NCBI GenBank assembly: GCA_017473345.1
Contig: JAFULL010000014.1
Location: forward strand, 1 to 49,281
Direction of reading: 5' to 3'
Length of the DNA: 49,281 nt
From: Clostridia bacterium
GTDB taxonomy: Bacteria; Bacillota; Clostridia; Christensenellales; Aristaeellaceae
The translations under genes were made by a program, and so were the position numbers. The notes under the pieces are model-generated. The model did not search any database and was not told the origin of the DNA. It worked only from the letters and a program-made list of their open reading frames with translations. Of the stretch, positions 33,158-40,573 are shown in pieces; the stretch's first letter is position 1, and every line of letters starts with the position of its first letter.

Positions 33158-34711
33158 TCATTCGATGATGTCTTCCACAGGTGCGGCAGGCTGGGGATGT
33201 GCTTTCTTTTGCTTGCTCTTGAACACAAGGCCCAGAATCTGAATGGTGATCAGCGGCGTCATGGCAACCATGGCCACCACGCCGAAAGCGTCCGTCGCCA
33301 CGTCGCCGCCGACGGCTGTGCATGCGCCCATGGCAAGGGGCAGCAGGAAGGTGGCCGTCATAGGGCCGGACGCCACGCCGCCGGAGTCAAAGGCGATGGA
33401 TGTAAAAATAGGCGGCACAAAAAACATCAGGATGAGCGCAATGGCATAGCCCGGAACCAGCAGCCACAGAATATTGATGCCGGTCAGAATGCGCAGCATC
33501 GACAATCCGACCGAAATAGAAACGCCGATGGACAGGCTCAATCCCAGCGCCTTCTGGGGAATGGCGCCAGCGGTGAGCTCGTACACCTGCTTGCTAAGCA
33601 CATGCACGGCAGGCTCGGCGGATACCACATAGTAGCCGATCAGCATGCCCAGCGGCACCAGCAGCCAGCGCACGCTCAGCCCGCCGAGGGCATGGCCCAG
33701 GAAGTTGCCCATGGGCATAAAGCCTACGTTCACGCCGGTCAGGAACAGCGCCAGACCTGCATAGGTGTACAGAAGACCTGCCACAATGCGCAGCACTTCA
33801 CGCTTTTTGAGGTGCAGAACAAAAATCTGGAACAGGGCGAAGAATGCAGCGATGGGCAGAAGCGCCACAGCTACTTCCTTCATGTAGTGGGGGAAGGAAC
33901 GGGCAAACATCACTGACAGTTCCAGCGTATCCGCCGCATTGGGAATGACGGTGGAGGAATAGGCCGCGCCGTCAGGCTTAAAGATGAAACCCAGCAGCAT
34001 CACGGCCAGAATAGGGCCAACAGAGCACAGGGCGACCAGACCAAAGCTGTCGTTTTCAGCATTGGAGTCGCTTCGGATAGCGCTGACGCCCACGCCCAAC
34101 GCCAGAATAAAGGGCACCGTCATAGGGCCGGTGGTCACGCCGCCGGAGTCGAATGCGACGGCCAGGAAGGAGCCGGGCACGAATTTCGCCAGCACAAACA
34201 CCAGCGCATAACAGCCCAGCAGCAGCCATTTCATGGGAATGCGGAACAGGATGCGCAGAAGCGCCACCACCAGAAACACGCCCACGCCCAGCGCCACCGA
34301 CAGGATGAGCGTCATGTTGGGCACGCCGGGCACCTGCTCAGCCAGAACCTGCAGGTCGGGCTCGGAAATGGTGATGATCACGCCTACCAGAAAAGAGATG
34401 AGCATGACCAGCCACAGCTTTTTGCTGCGCGTCATGGCGGAACCTACATGCTCGCCGATGGGAGTCATGGCCAGGTCGGTGCCAAGGGTGAACAGGCCCA
34501 TACCTACGATCAGCATTACAGCGCCCAGCAGAAAGCCGAGCATCGCGCTTACCGGCGCAGGCACGCACAGGAAGCATAAAAACAATACGATCAGGGTGAT
34601 GGGCAGCACAGACGCATAGGCCTCACGCCATTTTTCCGTCAGAATGCTGTGATGGATCAGGCGGTTCTTCCACAGGCGCCGGGCCTGAAGTTTTCGTTTC
34701 TCTTTGGTCAT
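33158..34711 (-). CDS. DUF1538 membrane protein, two-repeat transporter-like
   Basis: A 517-residue polytopic protein with an internal duplication: AFDSGGVTTGPMTVPFILALGVG near residue 180 and AFDSGGVASGPMTATFLLPLAMG near 445. Each copy is followed by a TDAFG/ENDSFG-like and MLLGF/QILGL segment. This is the two-fold DUF1538 architecture, suggesting an inverted-repeat or tandem transporter fold. No substrate is established. Coupled to a P-II-like gene, it is a candidate metabolite-gated channel or transporter. The start MTKEKRKLQ follows GAGGTGAGGAA; an upstream reading from 34885 is rejected because it overlaps the DUF368 gene. Confidence 0.85.
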   Translation of the reverse strand: MTKEKRKLQARRLWKNRLIHHSILTEKWREAYASVLPITLIVLFLCFLCVPAPVSAMLGFLLGAVMLIVGMGLFTLGTDLAMTPIGEHVGSAMTRSKKLWLVMLISFLVGVIITISEPDLQVLAEQVPGVPNMTLILSVALGVGVFLVVALLRILFRIPMKWLLLGCYALVFVLAKFVPGSFLAVAFDSGGVTTGPMTVPFILALGVGVSAIRSDSNAENDSFGLVALCSVGPILAVMLLGFIFKPDGAAYSSTVIPNAADTLELSVMFARSFPHYMKEVAVALLPIAAFFALFQIFVLHLKKREVLRIVAGLLYTYAGLALFLTGVNVGFMPMGNFLGHALGGLSVRWLLVPLGMLIGYYVVSAEPAVHVLSKQVYELTAGAIPQKALGLSLSIGVSISVGLSMLRILTGINILWLLVPGYAIALILMFFVPPIFTSIAFDSGGVASGPMTATFLLPLAMGACTAVGGDVATDAFGVVAMVAMTPLITIQILGLVFKSKQKKAHPQPAAPVEDIIE

Positions 34712-34724
34712 TTCCTCACCTCTT

Positions 34725-35528
34725 TTATTTTTGCCCCATGATGCGCGCAACGGTCGTGCCGATGACCAGCACTCCCGCTTCGGCCCACAGCAGACGCCCC
34801 GGGCTAAACCCCGGAAACACCAGTGCGACCGATACCAGCAGAAAGCCCAGCACCGCATAGCAGGCGTGACCTGTGTGACGGTCAAACAGCCACTTTACAC
34901 CGCGCATGCAGGCTGCGGCAGAGAGCGCAAAACCGGCGCCGAGCGGCAGCAGCTGCACAATATCAAGCGTGCGGACGGCTGTCAGATAAGCCTGATACCA
35001 GCCCAGCCTCAGCAGCACAAAGGAAGTTGATATGCCTGGCACCACTGTGCCGACGCCTTCCAGCAGGCCGGTCAAAAAAGCCTGCATGGTGGTCAGAACG
35101 GTAAGCTGATCGCTCTGGCCGCCGACCAGCCCCAGCGGAAGCGCCAGCAGCACGCCCAGCAGCAGCGAAAGCAGCCAGCGCGGGCGAAAACGGCTGTTTT
35201 GCTCCGCTTCGTGCAGCAAATCCGGCACGCCTCCCAGAATGAAGCCGGTGAACAAAAACAGCATCAGCGTTTCATAACGGGCCATCACGGTGGACAGGGC
35301 TGCTGCGCCAAGCGCCATGCCCGCAGCGCCGCCTATGGCCAGCGGAGCCAGAAAACACAGGCTGCGCACAGGCGTGCGCCACAGCTGCATCACAGCGTCC
35401 AGCATGGGCCGGTACAGCCCGAAGGACACCGCCATCACACCGCCGCTTACGCCGGGCAGTATACACCCGATGCCAATGAGAAAGCCAGCCAACATCTTTC
35501 GCACAAAACCATTGCGCTGCCGCATCAT
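34725..35528 (-). CDS. DUF368 membrane protein (polyprenyl-phosphate translocase-like)
   Basis: A 267-residue polytopic protein with the DUF368 signature: GFLIGIGCILPGVSGGVMAVSFGLY near the N-terminus and LLEGVGTVVPGISTSFVLLRLG in the second half, a repeated PGxS motif. DUF368 members (PopT) have been linked to recycling undecaprenyl phosphate across the membrane. Three consecutive ATGs are possible starts. The middle one is used, with AAAGG 7 nt upstream. It is the first gene of an operon with DUF1538 and the PII-like gene, so envelope lipid cycling and the PII switch may be connected (inference). Confidence 0.85.
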   Translation of the reverse strand: MMRQRNGFVRKMLAGFLIGIGCILPGVSGGVMAVSFGLYRPMLDAVMQLWRTPVRSLCFLAPLAIGGAAGMALGAAALSTVMARYETLMLFLFTGFILGGVPDLLHEAEQNSRFRPRWLLSLLLGVLLALPLGLVGGQSDQLTVLTTMQAFLTGLLEGVGTVVPGISTSFVLLRLGWYQAYLTAVRTLDIVQLLPLGAGFALSAAACMRGVKWLFDRHTGHACYAVLGFLLVSVALVFPGFSPGRLLWAEAGVLVIGTTVARIMGQK

Positions 35529-35594
35529 CATCCCGCCTTTGATTTGGGTTTTCATGAATATATGCGCGCAGACAGGGGAATCATACACGGTTTG

Positions 35595-35623
35595 AGTATA
35601 CCATAACGCAGCTGTGCAACCAA
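35595..35623 (-). promoter_or_regulatory. promoter of the DUF368-DUF1538-PII operon
   Basis: Minus strand: TTGGTT (35618-35623), 17 nt, TATACT (35595-35600) with an extended -10 TG one base before it. Confidence 0.6.
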
Positions 35624-35658
35624 CCGCTGCAGGGCAAAGTTTGCCGTTTATTTACCGG

Positions 35659-37146
35659 TCAGCCGATGAGATCGGCAACGACCTTTTTGAGATGCGCAAC
35701 ATAATAGGAAGGATTGAATTTTTCGCCTGTGGTCATCTCAAGCAGCTGAGCCGGATCGTAGCGGTCGCCCCAGCGGTGCAGGCGTTCGTTGAGCCATGCG
35801 GTGATGGGAGCAATGTCGCCCGTGCGCAGCAGGCATTCCACGTCCAGATCTTTCTTCATGGCATGCAGGATCTGGCTGGCATAGGCGCTGCCCAGTGCGT
35901 AGGTGGGGAAATAGCCGATCATGCCGCCGCCCCAGTGCATGTCCTGCAGAACACCCAAGGCGTCGGTGGGTACGTCAAGTCCGAGATATTCCTTGTACAG
36001 ACGGTTCCAGGCTTCGGGCAGATCCTTGGTGGTCAGCGTGCCGGCCACAAGCTGCTTTTCCAGCTCGTAACGCACCATGATGTGCAGCGGGTAGGTGACC
36101 TGATCGGCCTCGATACGGATGAGGGAAGGCTCGACATGGTTGGCGGTGCAGAACAGGCTGCGCTCGGTCACATCGGCCATGGCTTCAGGGAAATATTCCT
36201 TCAGTTTGGGAAGCAGGAAGGCAAGGAAGCCTGCATCATGGCCGATGAGGTTTTCATAGAAACGGCTTTGGCTTTCGTGTAATCCGGTGCTGGAAATGCT
36301 GCCAAGCACCGTTCCCTGATAGGTTTCCGATACGCCCAGCTCATACTGCGCATGGCCGCCCTCGTGCATCACGCTGTACACCGACGACAACAGTGCGTCC
36401 TCATAATAATGTGTGGTGATGCGCACGTCCCAGCGGTTCATGCTGATGGTGAAGGGATGCTCGGTCTCAGCCAGCGCACAGCGGGTGCGGTCCACTCCGA
36501 TGATATCCATCAGGCAGGCGGAGAAATCGCGCTGACGGTCGATGGAACAGGCGGCGATGGCCGGCGGAGGGGGAAGGGTGCGCACTTTTTCGATAAGGGG
36601 CACGATCTCGCTGCGCAGCATGCTGAAGAACGGGTCCAGAATGGCGGTACACATGCCCTTTTCATAGCTGTCCAGCATGACGTCGTAGGCGGGACGGGAA
36701 GGGTCCTTGTATGCGGCAAAGCGGCGCTCGGCATCGATCATCTTTGCCAGATACGGCTCGAAGGACGCGTAGTCGTTATTCGCCTTGGCCTGCAGCCAGG
36801 CGCCCAGGGATGCATTGCGCAGACGGCTGTGTTCGGCGACCTCCTCCACGGGAATGCGCGTCATGTCATCCAGATTTTTACGCAGGAGCTCCACTTGACG
36901 AAGCACATCGCCGTCCAGTTCTTCTTTTTGTGCCCACAGGCCGTCCAACAGCTCGCGGGTGTGGTCGCTGACGAGCAGTTCATAGGACTTCTGGTTCAAA
37001 AAGGCCATGGTTTCACCGCGGGCTGCGGCGGAGGCGGACGGCGCGCCGGTTTCGCTGTCGGCGCGCATGACAGCCATGGCGTGTTCGTAGGCGTGCAGCG
37101 AGGATTGCAGCACGGAAAGCTCTTTTTTCATTTCGTGTACTTGCAT
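35659..37146 (-). CDS. carboxypeptidase M32 (thermostable carboxypeptidase 1-like)
   Basis: A 495-residue zinc carboxypeptidase. The active-site HExxH is MHEGGHAQYELG near residue 263, followed by the third ligand in GLHESQSRFYEN, and RIEADQVTYPLH, HWGGGMIGYFPTYALG and the IRxxAD-like region typical of M32. These enzymes remove C-terminal residues from cytosolic peptides and fit peptide use, in keeping with the divergent oligopeptide transporter. The start MQVHEMKK has AAGGAAGGA upstream. Confidence 0.95.
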   Translation of the reverse strand: MQVHEMKKELSVLQSSLHAYEHAMAVMRADSETGAPSASAAARGETMAFLNQKSYELLVSDHTRELLDGLWAQKEELDGDVLRQVELLRKNLDDMTRIPVEEVAEHSRLRNASLGAWLQAKANNDYASFEPYLAKMIDAERRFAAYKDPSRPAYDVMLDSYEKGMCTAILDPFFSMLRSEIVPLIEKVRTLPPPPAIAACSIDRQRDFSACLMDIIGVDRTRCALAETEHPFTISMNRWDVRITTHYYEDALLSSVYSVMHEGGHAQYELGVSETYQGTVLGSISSTGLHESQSRFYENLIGHDAGFLAFLLPKLKEYFPEAMADVTERSLFCTANHVEPSLIRIEADQVTYPLHIMVRYELEKQLVAGTLTTKDLPEAWNRLYKEYLGLDVPTDALGVLQDMHWGGGMIGYFPTYALGSAYASQILHAMKKDLDVECLLRTGDIAPITAWLNERLHRWGDRYDPAQLLEMTTGEKFNPSYYVAHLKKVVADLIG

Positions 37147-37180
37147 GCGTTGACATCCTTCCTTAGGGTTTGCTGGCATC

Positions 37181-37209
37181 ATTATATGAAAGCTGCCGGA
37201 TGTTGTCAA
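37181..37209 (-). promoter_or_regulatory. consensus sigma-A promoter of the M32 carboxypeptidase gene
   Basis: Minus strand: TTGACA (37204-37209), 17 nt, TATAAT (37181-37186): a perfect match to the sigma-A consensus, suggesting strong constitutive expression. Confidence 0.85.
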
Positions 37210-37339
37210 ACAATATGGTTTTTACACTAAATTAGTTGTATATTTTAGACGGTTTATGCTGTTTTTACACGAAAAACAGGGCAAAAACCATACCGTTCCT
37301 GCAAAAACACTCCTTGAAAGATCGAAAAAGGAGGTAAAA

Positions 37340-37420
37340 ATGCAGGATTGTTTTCGAAAAAATGCAAGGATTGTTTTTCTTACAAACGAAATATGTATTG
37401 CATTTTCTTTGTATTTATGA
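37340..37420 (+). CDS. candidate 26-residue leader ORF of the peptide transporter operon
   Basis: AAAAAGGAGGTAAAA leads straight to an ATG, giving one of the best ribosome-binding sites in the window, then 26 codons (MQDCFRKNARIVFLTNE...) ending TGA. The second half is hydrophobic. It lies 98 nt before the binding-protein gene and contains a near-direct repeat (TGCAGGATTGTTTT and TGCAAGGATTGTTTT). It may be a leader peptide, a small membrane protein or chance. No promoter was identified with confidence in 37210-37518. Confidence 0.35.
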   Translation: MQDCFRKNARIVFLTNEICIAFSLYL

Positions 37421-37449
37421 GAAAATGAAATGGCTCAGACGCAATCGGC

Positions 37450-37491
37450 GGCTTTCTTTTTTCAAAAGAAAGCCCAGACACATGTGTCTGG
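37450..37491 (+). promoter_or_regulatory. two adjoining perfect hairpins in the binding-protein leader
   Basis: GGCTTTCTTTT pairs with AAAAGAAAGCC around a 3-nt loop (37450-37474). It is directly followed by the self-complementary CCAGACACATGTGTCTGG (37474-37491). They sit just upstream of the AAGGAGG of the binding protein. A stabilising 5' structure or an attenuator is possible; the palindrome could also be a protein-binding site. Confidence 0.5.
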
Positions 37492-37518
37492 CCAAAAATA
37501 ATCAAGGAGGAAAACAAC

Positions 37519-39435
37519 ATGAAGAAGATGCTTGCTATCGTTCTCGCGATGATGATGGTTCTGTCCATGGTTCCCATGGCTGTGGCTGAAACTGCCGAAC
37601 CCGCTCTGGTCGCTGAGAAGGGTCTGGTCATCTATGGCTCCAGCACCGACATCGGCGGCGACTTCGCCCCCACTGCCTGGTGGACCAACGGCGCCACCGA
37701 CATGATGATCCGCGACATGACCAACGACTACGCCACCGTTACCACCAACCAGGGCGGCGAGTATGTGGTCAACGAGACCATCGTTACCAACATGGAAAGT
37801 GTTGAGAACGACGAAGGCACAAAGACCTAAACCATGACCATCGCTGAGTGCCTGACCTACAACAACGGCAAGGCCATGAACGCGAAGGACTTCGTGTGGC
37901 CCACCGTGCTGGCCTGCTCCAAGGTTCTGTTCGACCTGGAAGGCGCCACCACCACCTACACCTCTGTTGAGGGTGGTCAGGACTACTACGACGGCAAGGT
38001 GCCCTACGTCAGCGGCCTGCGCCTCATCGACGACTACACCTTCTCCGTCACCATCGCTGCTGAAAAGCTGCCCTACTACTACGACCTGGGCTACGCTGCC
38101 TTCACCGCTTTCGACATTGCCTACTGGCTGGGCGAAGGCTATGAACTGAAGGACGACGGCGAAGGCTGCTACATCGCCGGCGATTTCACCGCTGAGGCCA
38201 TCAAGGCTCAGATGGAGTATGCCCGCTTCAACGCCGGCCCCGACCGCGTGTCCGCCGGCCCCTACAACCTGGTTGAGTTTGACAAGGCTGCCCTGCAGGC
38301 TACCCTGACCATCAACCCCAACTACGTTGGCAACTTCGAAGGCCAGAAGCCTTCCATCGAGAAGATCGTGATCGTCAAGGCCGAGGACGCTACCTGGGCT
38401 GACGCCATCAAGACCGGCTCCATGAACTTCTACGACACCATCACCGATGGCGCTCACATCAACACCGCTCTGGACATCATCGAAGAGGGCGGCTTTGACT
38501 ACGTGCAGTTCGACCGTCCCGGCTACGGCATGGTCAACTTCGCCTGCGACTTCGGCCCCACTCAGTTCGTCAACGTTCGTCAGGCTATCGCCAAGCTGCT
38601 GGACCGTGTTGAGTTCGCCAACACCTTCTGCCTGGGCTGGGGCGGCGTTGTGAACGGCCCCTACGGCACCGCCATGTGGCAGTACAAGGAAGCTGAAGAG
38701 TGGCTCAACGAGAACCTCGACGCTTATGCCTACAACCCCGAAGAGGCTGTGGCTCTGCTGGTTGAGGATGGCTGGATCTACAATGCTGACGGCTCCGACT
38801 GGACCGAGGGCAACATCCGCCACAAGAAGGTGACCGCTGAGGAAGCCGGCACCTACGCTCACAACATCACTCTGGCTGACGGCACCATCCTGATGCCCCT
38901 GATCGTGGAATGGTCCTCCTCCGAGGCCAACCCCGTTTCCGACCTGCTGAAGGTCATGCTGGCTGAGTCCGACGCCACCAAGGCTGCCGGCCTGCAGATC
39001 AACCAGAACGTGATGACCTTCACCGAGCTTCTCAACTTCTACTACCGCGATTCTTCCCAGGGCGACAAGTATGCCATCCCCACCTATGGCATGTTCAACC
39101 TGGCCACCAACTTCTCTTCCGCCGTTTACGACATGTCCTATGAGTGGACCGACGATCCCGACCTGGTGGCCCTGGGCTACAACCTCAACCACCTGTTCGA
39201 CGACGTGCTGGATTGGCTGTCCATGGAAATGGTGTACGGCGTCAGCCCCGAAGAGCCCGAAACCTACCTGATCCTGTGGCAGAAGTACATGCAGCGCTGG
39301 AACGAGCTGATGCCTCAGCTGCCCCTGTACTCCAACGTGTACATCACCATGTACCCCGACTGGCTGGAAGGCTACGAGCAGGATTCCTACTGGGGCTTCG
39401 ACAAGGCCATCCTGTACGCTACTGTTGCTGAATAA
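37519..39435 (+). pseudogene. oligopeptide ABC transporter substrate-binding protein, interrupted by one in-frame stop
   Basis: A family 5 (DppA/OppA-type) solute-binding protein of 638 codons. Residues 1-23 are a Sec signal peptide (MKKMLAIVLAMMMVLSMVPM then AVA). No lipobox cysteine is present, which is unusual for a Gram-positive binding protein. At 37828-37830 a TAA replaces what is probably Tyr in GTKTxTMTIAE. The frame continues without shift to 39435 (TYNNGKAMNAKDFVWP, NPNYVGNFEGQKPSIEKIVI, DRVSAGPYNLVEF are typical). A restart at ATG 37834 has no good ribosome-binding site and would lack the signal peptide. The rest of the gene shows preserved codon use, so the stop is recent, a strain variant, read through, or a sequencing error. 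Confidence 0.85.
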
Positions 39436-39473
39436 GCAAAGTATGCAAACCAGAATAAAGTCTCTGTGACGCG

Positions 39474-39506
39474 AGAGGGCGGGCACAACGCCCGCCCTCT
39501 TGTTTC
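39474..39506 (+). terminator. hairpin between binding protein and permease genes
   Basis: AGAGGGCGGGC, loop ACAAC, GCCCGCCCTCT, then TTGTTT. This is a weak terminator or 3'-stabilising hairpin, as often seen after binding-protein genes to raise their level above the permeases. Confidence 0.7.
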
Positions 39507-39533
39507 CACGGAACACAGAAGGGACTACGCCAT

Positions 39534-40556
39534 ATGGGCAAATATATACTCAAACGCTGCGGTTACATCGTGGTGGTTTTTCTCATTATTTCCTTCCTGA
39601 TGTATTCGCTGTACAATCTCATCCCCAACGATCCGGCGCGCGCCCAGCTGGAAGGCCTGCGCTCCTCGCTCAAGCCTGCTGAGTACGAGGCCATGTACCA
39701 GTCGCTGCGCGATCAGATGGGTCTGAACGACTCGCTGATGGTGCGCTATCTGCGGTGGATGGGTCTGTGGACGGATACGGACGGAAAGACCTTCAACGGT
39801 CTTCTGCAGGGTAACTTTGGTTATTCCAACCTGTTCAAGCGCGACGTCATCGACGTGATCGTCGACCCGATGTCCAACACCATCTTCATCAATATTTTCT
39901 CTACCATTCTTTCTCTTGCGATCACCATTCCGCTGGGTATTTACTGTGCGGTTCACAAGAAAAAGAAGTTTGACTCGGCCACGCAGGTGGTCACCATGCT
40001 GGGATATTCTCTCCCGGTATACATTATTGCGCTCGTTTTCATGTTCCTGTTCTGCGTCAACTGGCGCATCTTCCCTGTCATGGGCATCAAAACGGCCGGC
40101 ATTGAATACGCAAACAACTGGGAAGCGTTTACGGACAAGCTGCTCCATGTGACCCTTCCTGTTATTGTTATGACGTTTGGCTCGCTGGGCGGCATGACCC
40201 GCTACGTGCGTTCCGCCATGATCGAAGCGCTGAGCATGGACTACATCCGCACGGCCCGCGCCAAGGGCCTGCGTGAAAAGATCGTCATCTACTCCCACGC
40301 CTGGCGAAACGCCCTGCTGCCCGTGATCACCAGCATTCTGGGCTGGTTCCTCAGCATTTTCTCCGGCTCTGTCGTTATTGAAAACACGTTCTCCTTGAGC
40401 GGCATGGGCGCCCTGTACTGGCAGGGCCTCAACAACAACGACTTTGAGCTGGTGCTGGCCATTCAGATGTTCTATTCCATCGTTTCTCTGGTGGGCTCGC
40501 TGCTGATCGACATCAGCTACGGCCTGGTCGACCCGCGCGTACGCGTTGATAAGTAA
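39534..40556 (+). CDS. oligopeptide ABC transporter permease, DppB/OppB type
   Basis: A 340-residue integral membrane subunit with six helices. YILKRCGYIVVVFLIISFLMY is the N-terminal OppB helix, and EALSMDYIRTARAKGLREKIV is the EAA-loop that docks on the ATPases. The ending VDPRVRVDK is typical of the family. The extracellular loop between TM1 and TM2 is ordinary in size, unlike that of its partner. It starts after AGAAGGGA and is followed 17 nt later by the second permease. Confidence 0.93.
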   Translation: MGKYILKRCGYIVVVFLIISFLMYSLYNLIPNDPARAQLEGLRSSLKPAEYEAMYQSLRDQMGLNDSLMVRYLRWMGLWTDTDGKTFNGLLQGNFGYSNLFKRDVIDVIVDPMSNTIFINIFSTILSLAITIPLGIYCAVHKKKKFDSATQVVTMLGYSLPVYIIALVFMFLFCVNWRIFPVMGIKTAGIEYANNWEAFTDKLLHVTLPVIVMTFGSLGGMTRYVRSAMIEALSMDYIRTARAKGLREKIVIYSHAWRNALLPVITSILGWFLSIFSGSVVIENTFSLSGMGALYWQGLNNNDFELVLAIQMFYSIVSLVGSLLIDISYGLVDPRVRVDK

Positions 40557-40573
40557 GGAAGGAGGAAAAAGCA

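Noticed and set aside
37462-39516. Minus-strand reading frame of 684 codons, rich in Val, Gly and His
   Set aside because: It is the antisense of the peptide-binding protein gene, with codon-driven composition and no motifs; its openness reflects codon bias on the coding strand.
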